From: Ollibium composti
GTDB lineage: Bacteria > Pseudomonadota > Alphaproteobacteria > Rhizobiales > Rhizobiaceae
DNA: 64,000 nucleotides
Reading direction: 5' to 3'
Assembly: GCF_004801285.1 (NCBI RefSeq)
Contig: NZ_SSNY01000009.1
Coordinates: forward strand, 150,962 to 214,961
Positions 35,567-46,231 of this stretch are shown here, in pieces; positions within the stretch are counted from its first letter, which is position 1; each line of letters opens with the position of its first letter. The notes below the pieces were generated by a model, which saw only the letters and a list, made by a program, of their open reading frames with translations, was not told the DNA's origin and made no database searches. The position numbers were made by a program, and so were the translations under genes.

Positions 35567-36655
35567 ATGGATGGCATTTCGCAAGCGCCGGCGCCCGGCC
35601 GTCTCACCGCGCGCGCGCCGGCCACCCAATGGCTGGTCATCCTCGTCCTGTCGCTGCTCGGCGCGGGCTCGCTGGAAGCGGCGGCCCTGCCGGCCGCGCT
35701 TTTGATCGGGCCGATGCTGGCCGGCATCGTGGCCGGCATCAACGGCGCCACCGTTCGGGTGCCACGCCTTGCCTTCGGTGCCGCGCAGGCGATTGTCGGC
35801 TGCCTCGTCGCGGCTTCGATCTCTCCCGGCATCTTCCCGACCTTCGTAGCCGACTGGCCGCTCATCCTCGGCGCGGTCGCCGCCACGCTGGTCGCCTCCA
35901 GCCTGCTCGGCTGGCTGATCAGCCGCTGGCGCATCCTGCCCGGCACCACCGCCGTCTGGGGCTCCTCGCCGGGCGCCGCCACCGCGATGGTACTGATGGC
36001 CGGCGCCTTCGGGGCGGACCAGCGGCTGGTCGCCTTCATGCAGTACCTGCGTGTCATCTTCGTCTCGATGGCCGCAGCCATCCTTGCGCGCCTGTGGGTG
36101 GACACCTCCGGCGTCGAGGTGCCTGCGACCGTCTGGTTCCCCGCAATCGACCCGAAACCCTTCGCCGCGACGCTGTTGATCGCGCTGGTCGGCGCCGGCG
36201 CGGGACGTCTGCTCAAGCTGCCGTCGCCCTATTTCCTCGGCACCATGATCCTCGGCACGGTGCTGCACCTCGGTGCCGGCATAGACTTTCAGCTGCCGCA
36301 ATGGCTGCTGGCCGTCAGCTACGCGGCTGTCGGCTGGGCGATCGGCCTGAACTTCACCATGCCTATCCTTCGCCACGCGACACGGGCGCTGCCGCAGATC
36401 GTCGCCGCCATCCTCGTGCTGATCGCGATATGCGGCGGCGTCGCCTGGCTGATCAGCCGCACGCTCGGCATCGACCCACTGACGGCCTATCTCGCCACCA
36501 GTCCGGGCGGCATGGATTCCATCGCCATCATCGCCGCCGCCGCCGACAACGTCGACATCTCCTTCGTCATGGCCTTGCAGACGGTGCGCTTCCTGATCGT
36601 GCTCGTACTGGGTCCAAGCATAGCCCGGCTGATCGCGCGGACGGTCAGGGAGTAG
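35567..36655 (+). CDS. AbrB-type (duplicated-domain) membrane protein
   Basis: A 362-residue inner-membrane protein with about nine or ten helices. It shows the duplicated AbrB pattern: GPMLAGIVAGI...FGAAQAIVGCLVAASI in the first half, then GRLLKLPSPYFLGTMILGTV and AVSYAAVGWAIGLNF in the second, with WGSSPGAATAMVLMA and TSPGGMDSIAIIAAA as the matching loops. The family was once called putative ammonia monooxygenase; function unknown. Its 3' end overlaps the convergent MATE gene by 11 bases (36645-36655). Confidence 0.88.
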   Translation: MDGISQAPAPGRLTARAPATQWLVILVLSLLGAGSLEAAALPAALLIGPMLAGIVAGINGATVRVPRLAFGAAQAIVGCLVAASISPGIFPTFVADWPLILGAVAATLVASSLLGWLISRWRILPGTTAVWGSSPGAATAMVLMAGAFGADQRLVAFMQYLRVIFVSMAAAILARLWVDTSGVEVPATVWFPAIDPKPFAATLLIALVGAGAGRLLKLPSPYFLGTMILGTVLHLGAGIDFQLPQWLLAVSYAAVGWAIGLNFTMPILRHATRALPQIVAAILVLIAICGGVAWLISRTLGIDPLTAYLATSPGGMDSIAIIAAAADNVDISFVMALQTVRFLIVLVLGPSIARLIARTVRE

Positions 36656-38123
36656 TGTCTTCGGGCGCATCGAGGCCGAGCCCGGCCCGCTCGCGCGGCA
36701 CGCCGAGCCCGGTATCCGGCGCCTCTCCGGCCGCCGGACGCTCCTGCTCGATCATATGCATGGAGCGCCAGCCGCCGAAGCGGTAATAGGCGAGGCCGAG
36801 CAGCAGCGAGCAGATCGAGCCGGCCGGAAAACTCCACCACAGCGCATCCTGCCCTATGACATCGCGCATCCAGTAGGCAAAGCCGGTGCGCACCAGGAGC
36901 ACCGAGAAGACCAGGATGATGAGCGGCGGCATCACCGCTCCGGTGGCCCGCACCGTGGCGAACAGAACGATGGTGATACCGAACAGCACGAACGACCATG
37001 AGGCCATGTCGTTGACATGCTCGGCGATGTCGATGGCGGCGGTGTCCTGCGCCAGGAACAGGCCGAGCACCGGCCGGTCGAACAGATAGAGCACTGCCAC
37101 CAGCACGCCCGTCAGCACCATGTTGAAGCCGACGCCTGCTAGCGTGATGCGGTCGATGCGGTCCCAGCGCCGCGCCCCGACATTCTGCGCCGCCATCGAG
37201 GAGACGGCGGCGCCGATGGCCAGCGCCGGCATCTGCACATAGGTCCACAACTGCGCGGCAATGCCGTAGGCGGCCGTCACCCGCGAGCCGTAGCTGTTGA
37301 CCAGCCCCATGATGGTGAGCGCCGCCACCGAGATGACGATCATCTGCAGGCCCATCGGCACGCCCTTGGCGACGACGATCCTGAGCAGCTTCGGGTCGGG
37401 CCGCAACAACGCGAGATCGGCGCCGGCGAGCGTCAGCGGATGCTTGCGCGCGTAGAGAAGAACGAGCAGCGCCGCCACGCTCACCACCTGGCCGATCAGC
37501 GTCGAGGCGGCCGAGCCGGCGATGCCGAGTTGCGGAAACGGACCGATGCCGGCGATCAGCAGCGGATTGAGGGCGATGTCGAACGCCACTGCCATCAGCA
37601 TGAAATAGAAGGGCGTGCGCGAATCGCCGGCGCCGCGCAGCACCGTCATGAGGAAGGAGAGCAGGTTCGCCGCCGGTACGGCGATAAAGAGAATGCGCAG
37701 GTAGGAACGGGCCAGCGGCAGCGCGTCCGCAGGCGTGCCGAGCAGGCCAAGGATGCCGTCCACCCAGATCCAGCCGCACACGGCGAACAGCGCCGAAATG
37801 GCGAAGAAGAAGGTGGCGCTGGTGCCGACGATGCGTCGTGCATGCGCCCAGTCGCGGGCGCCGACCGACTGCGCCACCAGGATGGTCGCCGCCATGCCGA
37901 TGCCGAAGACAGTACCGAGGATGAGGAACAGCACCAGGTTCGCGTTGGAGGTCGCCGCCAGCGCCGCCTCGCCAAGGAAACGGCCGACCCAGATGGAATT
38001 GACCGAGCCGTTGAGCGATTGCAGCACATTCGCGCCCAGCACCGGCAGCGCGAAAATGAGCAGCGTGCTGGCGATCGGACCGGATGTGAGGTCGCGGGAG
38101 CGGCCGCGTTTTGTCTCGTTCAT
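36645..38123 (-). CDS. MATE family efflux transporter
   Basis: A 492-residue transporter with twelve helices in two MATE halves (ALPVLGANVLQSLNGSVNSIWV near the start; SVAALTIMGLVNSYGSRVTAAYG as the second copy, plus GAAVSSMAAQNVGARRWDRI). It exports cationic compounds or drugs by Na+ or H+ antiport. I chose the ATG at 38123 (MNETKRG); the longer frame to 38156 lacks a ribosome site. It converges and overlaps with the AbrB-type gene, and the palindrome at 38214 lies in its upstream region. Confidence 0.92.
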   Translation of the reverse strand: MNETKRGRSRDLTSGPIASTLLIFALPVLGANVLQSLNGSVNSIWVGRFLGEAALAATSNANLVLFLILGTVFGIGMAATILVAQSVGARDWAHARRIVGTSATFFFAISALFAVCGWIWVDGILGLLGTPADALPLARSYLRILFIAVPAANLLSFLMTVLRGAGDSRTPFYFMLMAVAFDIALNPLLIAGIGPFPQLGIAGSAASTLIGQVVSVAALLVLLYARKHPLTLAGADLALLRPDPKLLRIVVAKGVPMGLQMIVISVAALTIMGLVNSYGSRVTAAYGIAAQLWTYVQMPALAIGAAVSSMAAQNVGARRWDRIDRITLAGVGFNMVLTGVLVAVLYLFDRPVLGLFLAQDTAAIDIAEHVNDMASWSFVLFGITIVLFATVRATGAVMPPLIILVFSVLLVRTGFAYWMRDVIGQDALWWSFPAGSICSLLLGLAYYRFGGWRSMHMIEQERPAAGEAPDTGLGVPRERAGLGLDAPEDTTP

Positions 38124-38213
38124 GGCAGGTCGGCCCCGTGTCGGAGGATTCGGCACCCCGGCAGGCTACCGCAAGGCGCTGGCTTATGCACCGTGGGTTG
38201 CACGGCGTCAATA

Positions 38214-38225
38214 TTACCCGGGTAA
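38214..38225. promoter_or_regulatory. Palindromic operator candidate TTACCCGGGTAA
   Basis: A perfect 12-base palindrome with AT-rich, nearly symmetric flanks (ATATTACCC and GGGTAAAAT), between the divergent MATE and VOC genes, 91 bases from the MATE start and 113 from the VOC start. Form and placement suit a TetR/MarR-like repressor site. No regulator gene is adjacent. Confidence 0.5.
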
Positions 38226-38337
38226 AATAATCGGACGGGCTACCGTCTCCGGATGTCAGCAGAGAGAGCCGGACCGATTTCCTGCGAGCGGATTGACCGG
38301 TAGGAATGGCACCCGCCCATCAACCGGAGGAACCGTC

Positions 38338-38745
38338 ATGCAATTCCACCGAGGCCGCCTGATCGACCATATCCATCTGCGCGCCCGCGATCTCGGGGCG
38401 AGCAAGCGCTTCTATCGCGCCGTGCTCACCGCCATCGGACGCCGCGACGCGATCCACGAAGGAGAAACCTTCTTCAGCGCCGACGAGCTGTGGATCGATG
38501 CCGCTAACGACTATACGTCGCGCGTGCATCTGGCTTTCCAGACGCCGGACCGGGAGACGGTGGCCCGCTTCCACGCTGCCGGGCTGGAAGCCGGCGGCCG
38601 CGACAACGGGGCGCCGGGCGAACGCCGCTATCATCCCGGCTACTACGGCGCCTTCCTGCTCGATCCCGACGGAAACAACGTCGAGGCGGTCCATCATGGT
38701 CCGGCCGAGAGATCGGCGGAATCGGTCGTGCTGACGGCGAAATGA
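38338..38745 (+). CDS. VOC family (glyoxalase-like) protein
   Basis: A 135-residue metal-binding vicinal-oxygen-chelate protein. Metal ligands fit LIDHIHLRARDLGAS (His), RVHLAFQTPD (His) and FLLDPDGNNVEAVHH (Glu). Possible roles are dioxygenase, lyase or antibiotic binding; the sequence does not decide. GGAGGA precedes the ATG at 38338. It may share the palindromic operator with the MATE gene. Confidence 0.88.
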   Translation: MQFHRGRLIDHIHLRARDLGASKRFYRAVLTAIGRRDAIHEGETFFSADELWIDAANDYTSRVHLAFQTPDRETVARFHAAGLEAGGRDNGAPGERRYHPGYYGAFLLDPDGNNVEAVHHGPAERSAESVVLTAK

Positions 38746-38779
38746 AAGACGGGCGCCCTCCTTCGGAGGGACGTTCTTG

Positions 38780-39553
38780 TCAGTCCAGCCGCTGCTTCAG
38801 GTCCTCGTCCAGCCAGCGGCCGAAGAAATAGGCAAGCTGCTTGTGCCACCACGGCCAGTCGTGGTCGACGTCGCCGCCCCAGTAATCGACCCAGGCCGGG
38901 ATACGCTTGGCCTGCAGCACCTTTTCCAGGGCGCGGGTCTCGACCAGCATGGGCTCTTCCCATTTCCCCTGCCCGCAGCAGAACACCATGCGCAGCGCCC
39001 GGATGCGATCGAGGATCGCCCCCTCGATGCCCGGCAGGTAGTCGAGCGGCGAATTGTAGTAGACCGCGCCCTCCAGCGTATCGCCGAGGAAACCGCGCGT
39101 CGAATAGACGCCCGACAGCGAGATCACGCCGCAGACCAGTTCGGGAAAGCGGAAGGTGAAGTTGGACGAATGGAAGCCGCCCATGGAACAGCCCGTCATC
39201 AGCGGCTTCAGCATGCGCCCGCCATTGGCGCCCGCCGCGGTGGCCGCGAAGACCGGCAGCGCCTCCTCGCGCACATAGGCGAAATAGGCTTCATGCCGGC
39301 CGATCCGCTGCCGGACGTCGCCGCCCTTGTCGAAGAAGCTTTCGGAATCGACGCCATCGACGGTGAAAAGCTGGATGCGGCCGGTATCGACGAATTCGGC
39401 CAGTGCGCCGGCGCCGCCGGAATCCTCGAACTGGTAGAACCGCCCCTGCGAGGTCGGAAACACCACCACCGGCCGCCCCGCATGGCCGTAGCGCTTGTAT
39501 TCCATGTCGCGGCCGAGGCTGCGGCTGAAATGCCTGTGGTAGGAGATGTCCAT
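38780..39553 (-). CDS. Alpha/beta-hydrolase esterase paired with an ATP-grasp gene
   Basis: A 257-residue esterase-D-like hydrolase. Visible: VVVFPTSQGRFYQFED, FTVDGVDSESFF, nucleophile elbow MTGCSMGGFHSSNFTFRFPE, and the catalytic His near GGDVDHDWPWW. No signal peptide. It starts four bases after the stop of the ATP-grasp gene at 39558, so the two are co-transcribed. The pairing suggests the hydrolase acts on the ligase product or on an activated acyl intermediate (inference). Confidence 0.85.
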   Translation of the reverse strand: MDISYHRHFSRSLGRDMEYKRYGHAGRPVVVFPTSQGRFYQFEDSGGAGALAEFVDTGRIQLFTVDGVDSESFFDKGGDVRQRIGRHEAYFAYVREEALPVFAATAAGANGGRMLKPLMTGCSMGGFHSSNFTFRFPELVCGVISLSGVYSTRGFLGDTLEGAVYYNSPLDYLPGIEGAILDRIRALRMVFCCGQGKWEEPMLVETRALEKVLQAKRIPAWVDYWGGDVDHDWPWWHKQLAYFFGRWLDEDLKQRLD

Positions 39554-39557
39554 CGGT

Positions 39558-40724
39558 TCAACCCTTGAGGGCGTGGATATAGGCGACAGCGTCCTTCAGC
39601 GCCTGCGGGTCGGTCGACCGCATCTGGTAGGCGTAGTTGCCCATGGCCCGGCTGAAGACCGGCTCGATCGCGTTGTGGCGCATGATCTTGTCGGCGTGCG
39701 CGGCTAGCACGTCGGCGTGGTCGTGCAAATAGGCGATATGATCCTTGCGGCTGGCATAAGCGGTGAAGTACCTGCCCTTATGCGGCCCGCAGGTGGCGTT
39801 CTTCACCACCATGTTCGCCCACTCGGCATAGATGTCGATGTCGAAGGAATAGTTGATGGCGTCCGTCATCCATGCTCCCGGCGGGCGGATGTTGACCTCC
39901 AGCGCGACGATACGGCCGTCCTTCGTCTCGAACAGCTCGATGTGGAAGAAGCGCTCCTTCAGGGCAAAAGCCTTGACGATCTTCCTGCCCGCCTCCTCCA
40001 CCTCCGGCGGCATTTCGGGCCGGCAGGTGTAGCTCATGTGCTTGTTCTTGTTGACGACGTCCATGATCGAGTCGTCGTACTTCGTAGAGGCGGCGAAGAC
40101 GATCTCGCCGTCGCGGTCCACCAGCCCGTCATAGGTGACGACCAGCCCGTCGATGAACTCCTCCATGACGAAGCTCATGCCGGGCGGCTTGATGCGGAAG
40201 AACTCGTCCAGTTCGGCGGCGTTGGAGATCTTGTAGGTATGCGCCGCGCCCGCGCCGGAGTCCGGCTTGACCACCACCGGGTAGCCGGTCTTGCGGATGA
40301 ACTCCATCGCACCGGAGCGCTCAGACGTCTTGCGCTGCGCGATGACGTTGACGCCCGCCTTGCGGAAGGCAGCGCGCATGCGGCTCTTCTTCTTGATGTT
40401 CTGCACGTAGTCGAGGCGGATGCCCTCGATGTTGAAGTCGGTGCGGATGCCGGCCTCGAGGTCCAGCCAGTGCTCGTTGAGGGATTCGAAGCGGTCCACG
40501 CGGCCCCATTGGTGGATGAAATGCCCCATCGCGCGAAAAGTCCGGTCGTAGTCCTCCATGTCGGCGATGCGGTAATATTCCGCCAGCGCGTCCTTGAGCT
40601 TGCCGGAGAGCGAGTCGTACGGCGCGTCGCCGATGCCGAGCACCGTGGCGCCCGCCTTCCTCAGCCGGTCGCAGAATTCGGCGCCGGTGGCCGGAAAATG
40701 CGGCGAGAAGAACACGAAATTCAT
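39558..40724 (-). CDS. ATP-grasp carboxylate-amine ligase
   Basis: A 388-residue ligase. The N-terminal domain (FVFFSPHFPATGAEFCDRLR, VLGIGDAPYDSL) is a pre-ATP-grasp Rossmann fold. The ATP-grasp core shows GYPVVVKPDSGAGAAHTYKI, MSFVMEEFIDGLVVTYDGLV and FFHIELFETKDGRIVALEVNIRPPGAWMTD with the metal-binding E and N. Its substrate amine and acid are unknown. Two in-frame ATGs lie six bases apart; the one at 40724 has GGGGG at proper distance. It is first of a two-gene unit with the esterase. Confidence 0.87.
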   Translation of the reverse strand: MNFVFFSPHFPATGAEFCDRLRKAGATVLGIGDAPYDSLSGKLKDALAEYYRIADMEDYDRTFRAMGHFIHQWGRVDRFESLNEHWLDLEAGIRTDFNIEGIRLDYVQNIKKKSRMRAAFRKAGVNVIAQRKTSERSGAMEFIRKTGYPVVVKPDSGAGAAHTYKISNAAELDEFFRIKPPGMSFVMEEFIDGLVVTYDGLVDRDGEIVFAASTKYDDSIMDVVNKNKHMSYTCRPEMPPEVEEAGRKIVKAFALKERFFHIELFETKDGRIVALEVNIRPPGAWMTDAINYSFDIDIYAEWANMVVKNATCGPHKGRYFTAYASRKDHIAYLHDHADVLAAHADKIMRHNAIEPVFSRAMGNYAYQMRSTDPQALKDAVAYIHALKG

Positions 40725-40835
40725 GGGCATCCCCCTGAACGATCGGCGCGTTCGCGAGTGTGGCGCATTTGCGCGAACCGGGAAAGGGTTTCGAGCGCCC
40801 GGCAAACGCTTGCCTCCCGCCGATCCCTCCTGTAA

Positions 40836-42845
<2,010 letters not shown>

Positions 42846-42966
42846 GAATCGACCGCTTCCCGAAATCGTCCTCCGGCCGGAACTTTTCGGCCGGGGGAAA
42901 CAGGCGTTTCGCATGGTAAAACGCTTGTCGCCCGGGGCTGGCGCTATATAAGATTGGACTCCCTCT

Positions 42967-44733
42967 GTGCCGACTGGAGAGGTCCGACACTTGCGGCATT
43001 CCACGCCTGCTGCCCCCGCAGTGCGCGAGACGCTGGAACGGGTGCTTGCCAGCGAAACGTTCGCACGCTCCGAGCGTGCGCGCGACCTTTTGCGGTATCT
43101 GGTCGAACGCGAGCAGGCCGGTGAAGCCGACCGGCTCAAGGGCTTTGCCATAGCCGTCGACGTCTTCGGCAAGGACGCCGATTTCGATTCCGCGACGGAT
43201 GCGGTCGTGCGGGTGCAGGCGGGACGCCTGCGCGATCTGTTGCAGCTATATTCCGAAACCGAAGGCGCCGGCGACGCTTTCCGCATCACCGTCCCGCGCG
43301 GTTCCTACGTTCCGGTCTATGAGCCAAGGGCGGATCGCTCCTGCCCGCCGCAGGCCGATTCCTCCCGGGACGCACCCGGTACCCTGACGACCCCTCTGCC
43401 GGTGCCTGCCGGTGCCGCAGCCATGCAGCAGACCTCGCCGCTTCTGATGCGCCAGATCCAGTTCATCTGGCTCGCCATCGTGCTGGTCATCGGCATGCTC
43501 GGCGTGCTGATCGTGCGGCAGGGCAGTTTTCTCTCCGATACGACGGCGGCGGAAGCCGAGGCTTCGGATGCCACAGCGAGCATCAGGGCGGCGTCCGCCA
43601 TGGAGGCCCTGCCCACCGTCTACCTCGCCGTGAAGGCGGGCGGAACGGAAGCGGACAGGGTCGCCGCCGCCCTGCGCGCCGGCCTGACGAGCTTCGAGAC
43701 GATCAAGTTCATCGGCCGAGACGTCAGCGCCGACCGCGACCGTTCGGCCGACGCCACCAGCTTCGTCTACGAGTTGCTGCCCGGCCCGGAGGCGGGCGGC
43801 GTCACCATCGAATTGCAGAACGTCGCGACCGACCGCGTCCTGCTGTCGCGAAAGCTGAGCCGGGCCGATGCCGCTCCCGCCGTGGTCGAGGACCGCATCG
43901 CCGACTTGCTGAGCACCACCGCTCCGGCCTCCGGCACCATCTACACGGCCATCGAGGAAAGCGGCGCGCAGACCGGGCTGGTGCGCTGCCTGCTGCTCAA
44001 CGAGGACTATTATCTCGACCAGAACGAGGAAACGCACGAGGCGGCCTATCGCTGCCTGCAGGCGCTCGCCGACCAGAACGCGAAATCCTCGCTGGTCTAT
44101 GCGGAACTGGCCTCGCTGCATGTCGAGACGGTGACCGACCGCTACCTCTATCCGCCGAACGCCACCCTCGAGCAGGCAATGGTTCTGGCGCACAAGGCGG
44201 TGCAGAACGGAGCCACCAGCCCCGACGCGCACCGGATCTACGGCTACGTCAATGCCCGGTTGGGCAAGACCGACGAGTCGATCCGCTGGATGCGCAAGGC
44301 CTACGAGCTCAACACCTACGACCTGTCGATGGCCGCGTCCTACGGCTATGCGCTGATTTTCGCCGGCCGCTATCGCGAAGGCACGCCGATCGTCAGCCGC
44401 GCGGTCGAAGCTTCCAGCAGCCATCCGTCATGGTGGGATTTCGGCCTGTTCGTCGGCGCCTTCATGCAGGGCGACATGCGGCGCGCCGGCGATGCCGCCG
44501 AGGCGCTGACCAGCGCGTCCACCAAGTCGCACTATCTCGCCGCGCGGCTCATCGTCGCCGACGCCGCCGGCGACGACAAAGCCAAGCGCACGATCATGGC
44601 CGAACTGACGAAGGATTATCCCAAATTCGTCGCCAACCCGCGCAGGACCTTCATCCAGCGCAAATATCCCGCGGACCTGACCGACCGGCTGGTGGATGCC
44701 CTGCGGTCAGCAGGGCTCGGAGGCGCCTCTTGA
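42967..44733 (+). CDS. Membrane protein with winged-helix-like N-terminus and TPR-like C-terminus
   Basis: A 588-residue protein from the GTG at 42967. A TTG at 42991 with GGAGAGG upstream may be the true start. The N-terminal 110 residues (LERVLASETFARSERARDLL, LKGFAIAVDVFGKDADFD, DAVVRVQAGRLRDLLQLY, GSYVPVYEP) match a domain common in rhizobial adenylate-cyclase/TPR proteins and resemble a DNA-binding or sensing module. One transmembrane helix lies at about 158-180 (FIWLAIVLVIGMLGVLIVRQ). The C-terminal half is TPR-like (AYRCLQALADQNAKSSLVYA, HRIYGYVNARLGKTDESIRW). No cyclase domain is present. Confidence 0.75.
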   Translation: MPTGEVRHLRHSTPAAPAVRETLERVLASETFARSERARDLLRYLVEREQAGEADRLKGFAIAVDVFGKDADFDSATDAVVRVQAGRLRDLLQLYSETEGAGDAFRITVPRGSYVPVYEPRADRSCPPQADSSRDAPGTLTTPLPVPAGAAAMQQTSPLLMRQIQFIWLAIVLVIGMLGVLIVRQGSFLSDTTAAEAEASDATASIRAASAMEALPTVYLAVKAGGTEADRVAAALRAGLTSFETIKFIGRDVSADRDRSADATSFVYELLPGPEAGGVTIELQNVATDRVLLSRKLSRADAAPAVVEDRIADLLSTTAPASGTIYTAIEESGAQTGLVRCLLLNEDYYLDQNEETHEAAYRCLQALADQNAKSSLVYAELASLHVETVTDRYLYPPNATLEQAMVLAHKAVQNGATSPDAHRIYGYVNARLGKTDESIRWMRKAYELNTYDLSMAASYGYALIFAGRYREGTPIVSRAVEASSSHPSWWDFGLFVGAFMQGDMRRAGDAAEALTSASTKSHYLAARLIVADAAGDDKAKRTIMAELTKDYPKFVANPRRTFIQRKYPADLTDRLVDALRSAGLGGAS

Positions 44734-44770
44734 GGCATCCGCCCTCTCCTGTCAGCGACCCTGACCATCC

Positions 44771-45541
44771 ATGACGGTATCGCTTTTCGCATCCGACCGC
44801 GGCACCGGCAGCCGCACGATCGCCCTGCTGCACGGCTTCGGCGCCTGTCATCGCGTGTGGGACGACATCGCCGCCGATCTTGCCGGAACGGCACGCATCC
44901 TCGCCTACGACCTTCCGGGCCATGGCGCCTCGCTCGAAATCCCCGATGCCGGTTCTCCACGCAAGGCGGCGCAGGCCATCGCGGCGGATATCGCCGCGCG
45001 CGGCCTGCCCCACGTCCATCTCGTCGGCCACTCGATGGGCGGCGCGGTCGCCATGCTGACGGCGCTGGCGGCGCCCGGGCACGTCGCCTCGCTGACCTTG
45101 CTGGCACCGGGCGGCGTCGGTCCGGAGATCGACGCCCCACTGCTCGCCCGCTACGCCCTCGCCGACAGCGCCGAAGACCTGGCCGCGTGCCTCGCCGCCA
45201 TGTCCGGGCCGGACGCCAAGTCCCCTGCCGCGACCATCGAGGCCTTGCTGGCGATGCGCGGCGTGCCGGGCCAGACCGGCAGGCTGGCGGAGATCGCGGC
45301 GGCGATCACCCGCGACGGGCGCCAGGGCGTCATCCCGGCAGATCTTCTCGCTTCGCTCGCCATGCCGGTGCAGGTGTTGTGGGGAACGGACGATCCGGTC
45401 CTTCCCGCCGCGCAGGCGGACCGGCTTCCGGCCGCCTTCGCTGTCCGCCGGCTGCCGCGCGCCGGCCACATGCTGATCGAGGAGGCACCGCAAGCCGTCG
45501 TCGAGGCGATCCGCTCGGACCTGTTGCAAACCGCGCCTTGA
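44771..45541 (+). CDS. Alpha/beta-fold hydrolase
   Basis: A 256-residue hydrolase. The oxyanion motif is LLHGFGACHRVW, nucleophile Ser in LVGHSMGGAVAML, acid Asp in LWGTDDPVLP, and His in RAGHMLIEEAPQAV. Its style resembles BioH/MhpC-type esterases or dihydrolipoamide-linked hydrolases, but no substrate is implied by the neighbours. The gene begins 37 bases after the TPR-like gene. Confidence 0.88.
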   Translation: MTVSLFASDRGTGSRTIALLHGFGACHRVWDDIAADLAGTARILAYDLPGHGASLEIPDAGSPRKAAQAIAADIAARGLPHVHLVGHSMGGAVAMLTALAAPGHVASLTLLAPGGVGPEIDAPLLARYALADSAEDLAACLAAMSGPDAKSPAATIEALLAMRGVPGQTGRLAEIAAAITRDGRQGVIPADLLASLAMPVQVLWGTDDPVLPAAQADRLPAAFAVRRLPRAGHMLIEEAPQAVVEAIRSDLLQTAP

Positions 45542-45575
45542 CCGCCATGAAGAGTGCATTGGCCGCGCTTCTGTG

Positions 45576-45590
45576 TTAACTCTCCGTTAA
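45576..45590. promoter_or_regulatory. Perfect CtrA box TTAA-N7-TTAA
   Basis: TTAA (45576-45579), seven bases, TTAA (45587-45590); the extended form is GTTAAC-N5-GTTAAC. It lies 20 bases before the start of the membrane-protein gene at 45611. ctrA itself is encoded 12 kb away in this window. Confidence 0.65.
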
Positions 45591-45610
45591 CCGAACCGCG
45601 AGGCAGCCCG

Positions 45611-46231
45611 ATGCAGGACGCAGGCGAGAATGTGACCCCCATCGATCCGTCGCGAAAGCTTTCCGACGCCGTGCGCGAGGTGAAGAACGCTCTTGCCGAC
45701 CGCGACGACGTGGTGGTCGACCTGCGCGAGGCCCACCGCATGCGCCTCGACCTGCTCGCCGCCGAACTGGCGCCGGTCTTCGCTGACGTGCCGGCCGACA
45801 ACGACAGTTTCGATTTCGCCGTCTCCTCCGGCTTGCAGCCGCGTTTGTGGATCGACGCCGTCACCCATGTCGCCATGGGCCGCGACCGCCGCACCTACCG
45901 TTTCCTCAAGGATACCCGCATCGGCCGCGTGGTGCTGGCCGAATCGGCCGACATGAAGACAGTTGCCGACCATGTGACGCGCTATGTCGCCGAACGCGTG
46001 GTGGAGCGCGAGCGGCTGATGGAAGGCGGCGCCGAACCGGCGGCTGGTCTCTCGCGACCGACGGTCACCGAGGCCGAGCCGCCGATGCAACTGGCCGGCC
46101 AGGGGAACGCCGGCTTCTGGCCGACCGTCTTCTCCACCCTCGGCGTTGTTACGGCCGGCGCCCTTGTCGGACTGGCGCTTGCAGCCCTCCTGTTCTGGGA
46201 CCGGCTGTCGGCGATCAAGGTCAGCTTCTGA
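45611..46231 (+). CDS. Conserved small membrane protein, possible CtrA target
   Basis: A 206-residue protein. The N-terminal 140 residues are soluble (LSDAVREVKNALADRDDVVV, FDFAVSSGLQPRLWIDAVTH, YVAERVVERERLMEG) and one C-terminal transmembrane helix (TVFSTLGVVTAGALVGLALAALLFW) tail-anchors it with a very short exposed end. I do not recognise a named family. The ATG at 45611 follows a perfect CtrA box, suggesting cell-cycle control. Its 3' end overlaps the convergent phosphoesterase gene by 11 bases. Confidence 0.75.
   Translation: MQDAGENVTPIDPSRKLSDAVREVKNALADRDDVVVDLREAHRMRLDLLAAELAPVFADVPADNDSFDFAVSSGLQPRLWIDAVTHVAMGRDRRTYRFLKDTRIGRVVLAESADMKTVADHVTRYVAERVVERERLMEGGAEPAAGLSRPTVTEAEPPMQLAGQGNAGFWPTVFSTLGVVTAGALVGLALAALLFWDRLSAIKVSF

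Noticed and set aside
42873..42894. Terminator after leuA
   Set aside because: A CCGGCCG/CGGCCGG hairpin exists but no U-tract follows on the plus strand, so I could not support an intrinsic terminator.
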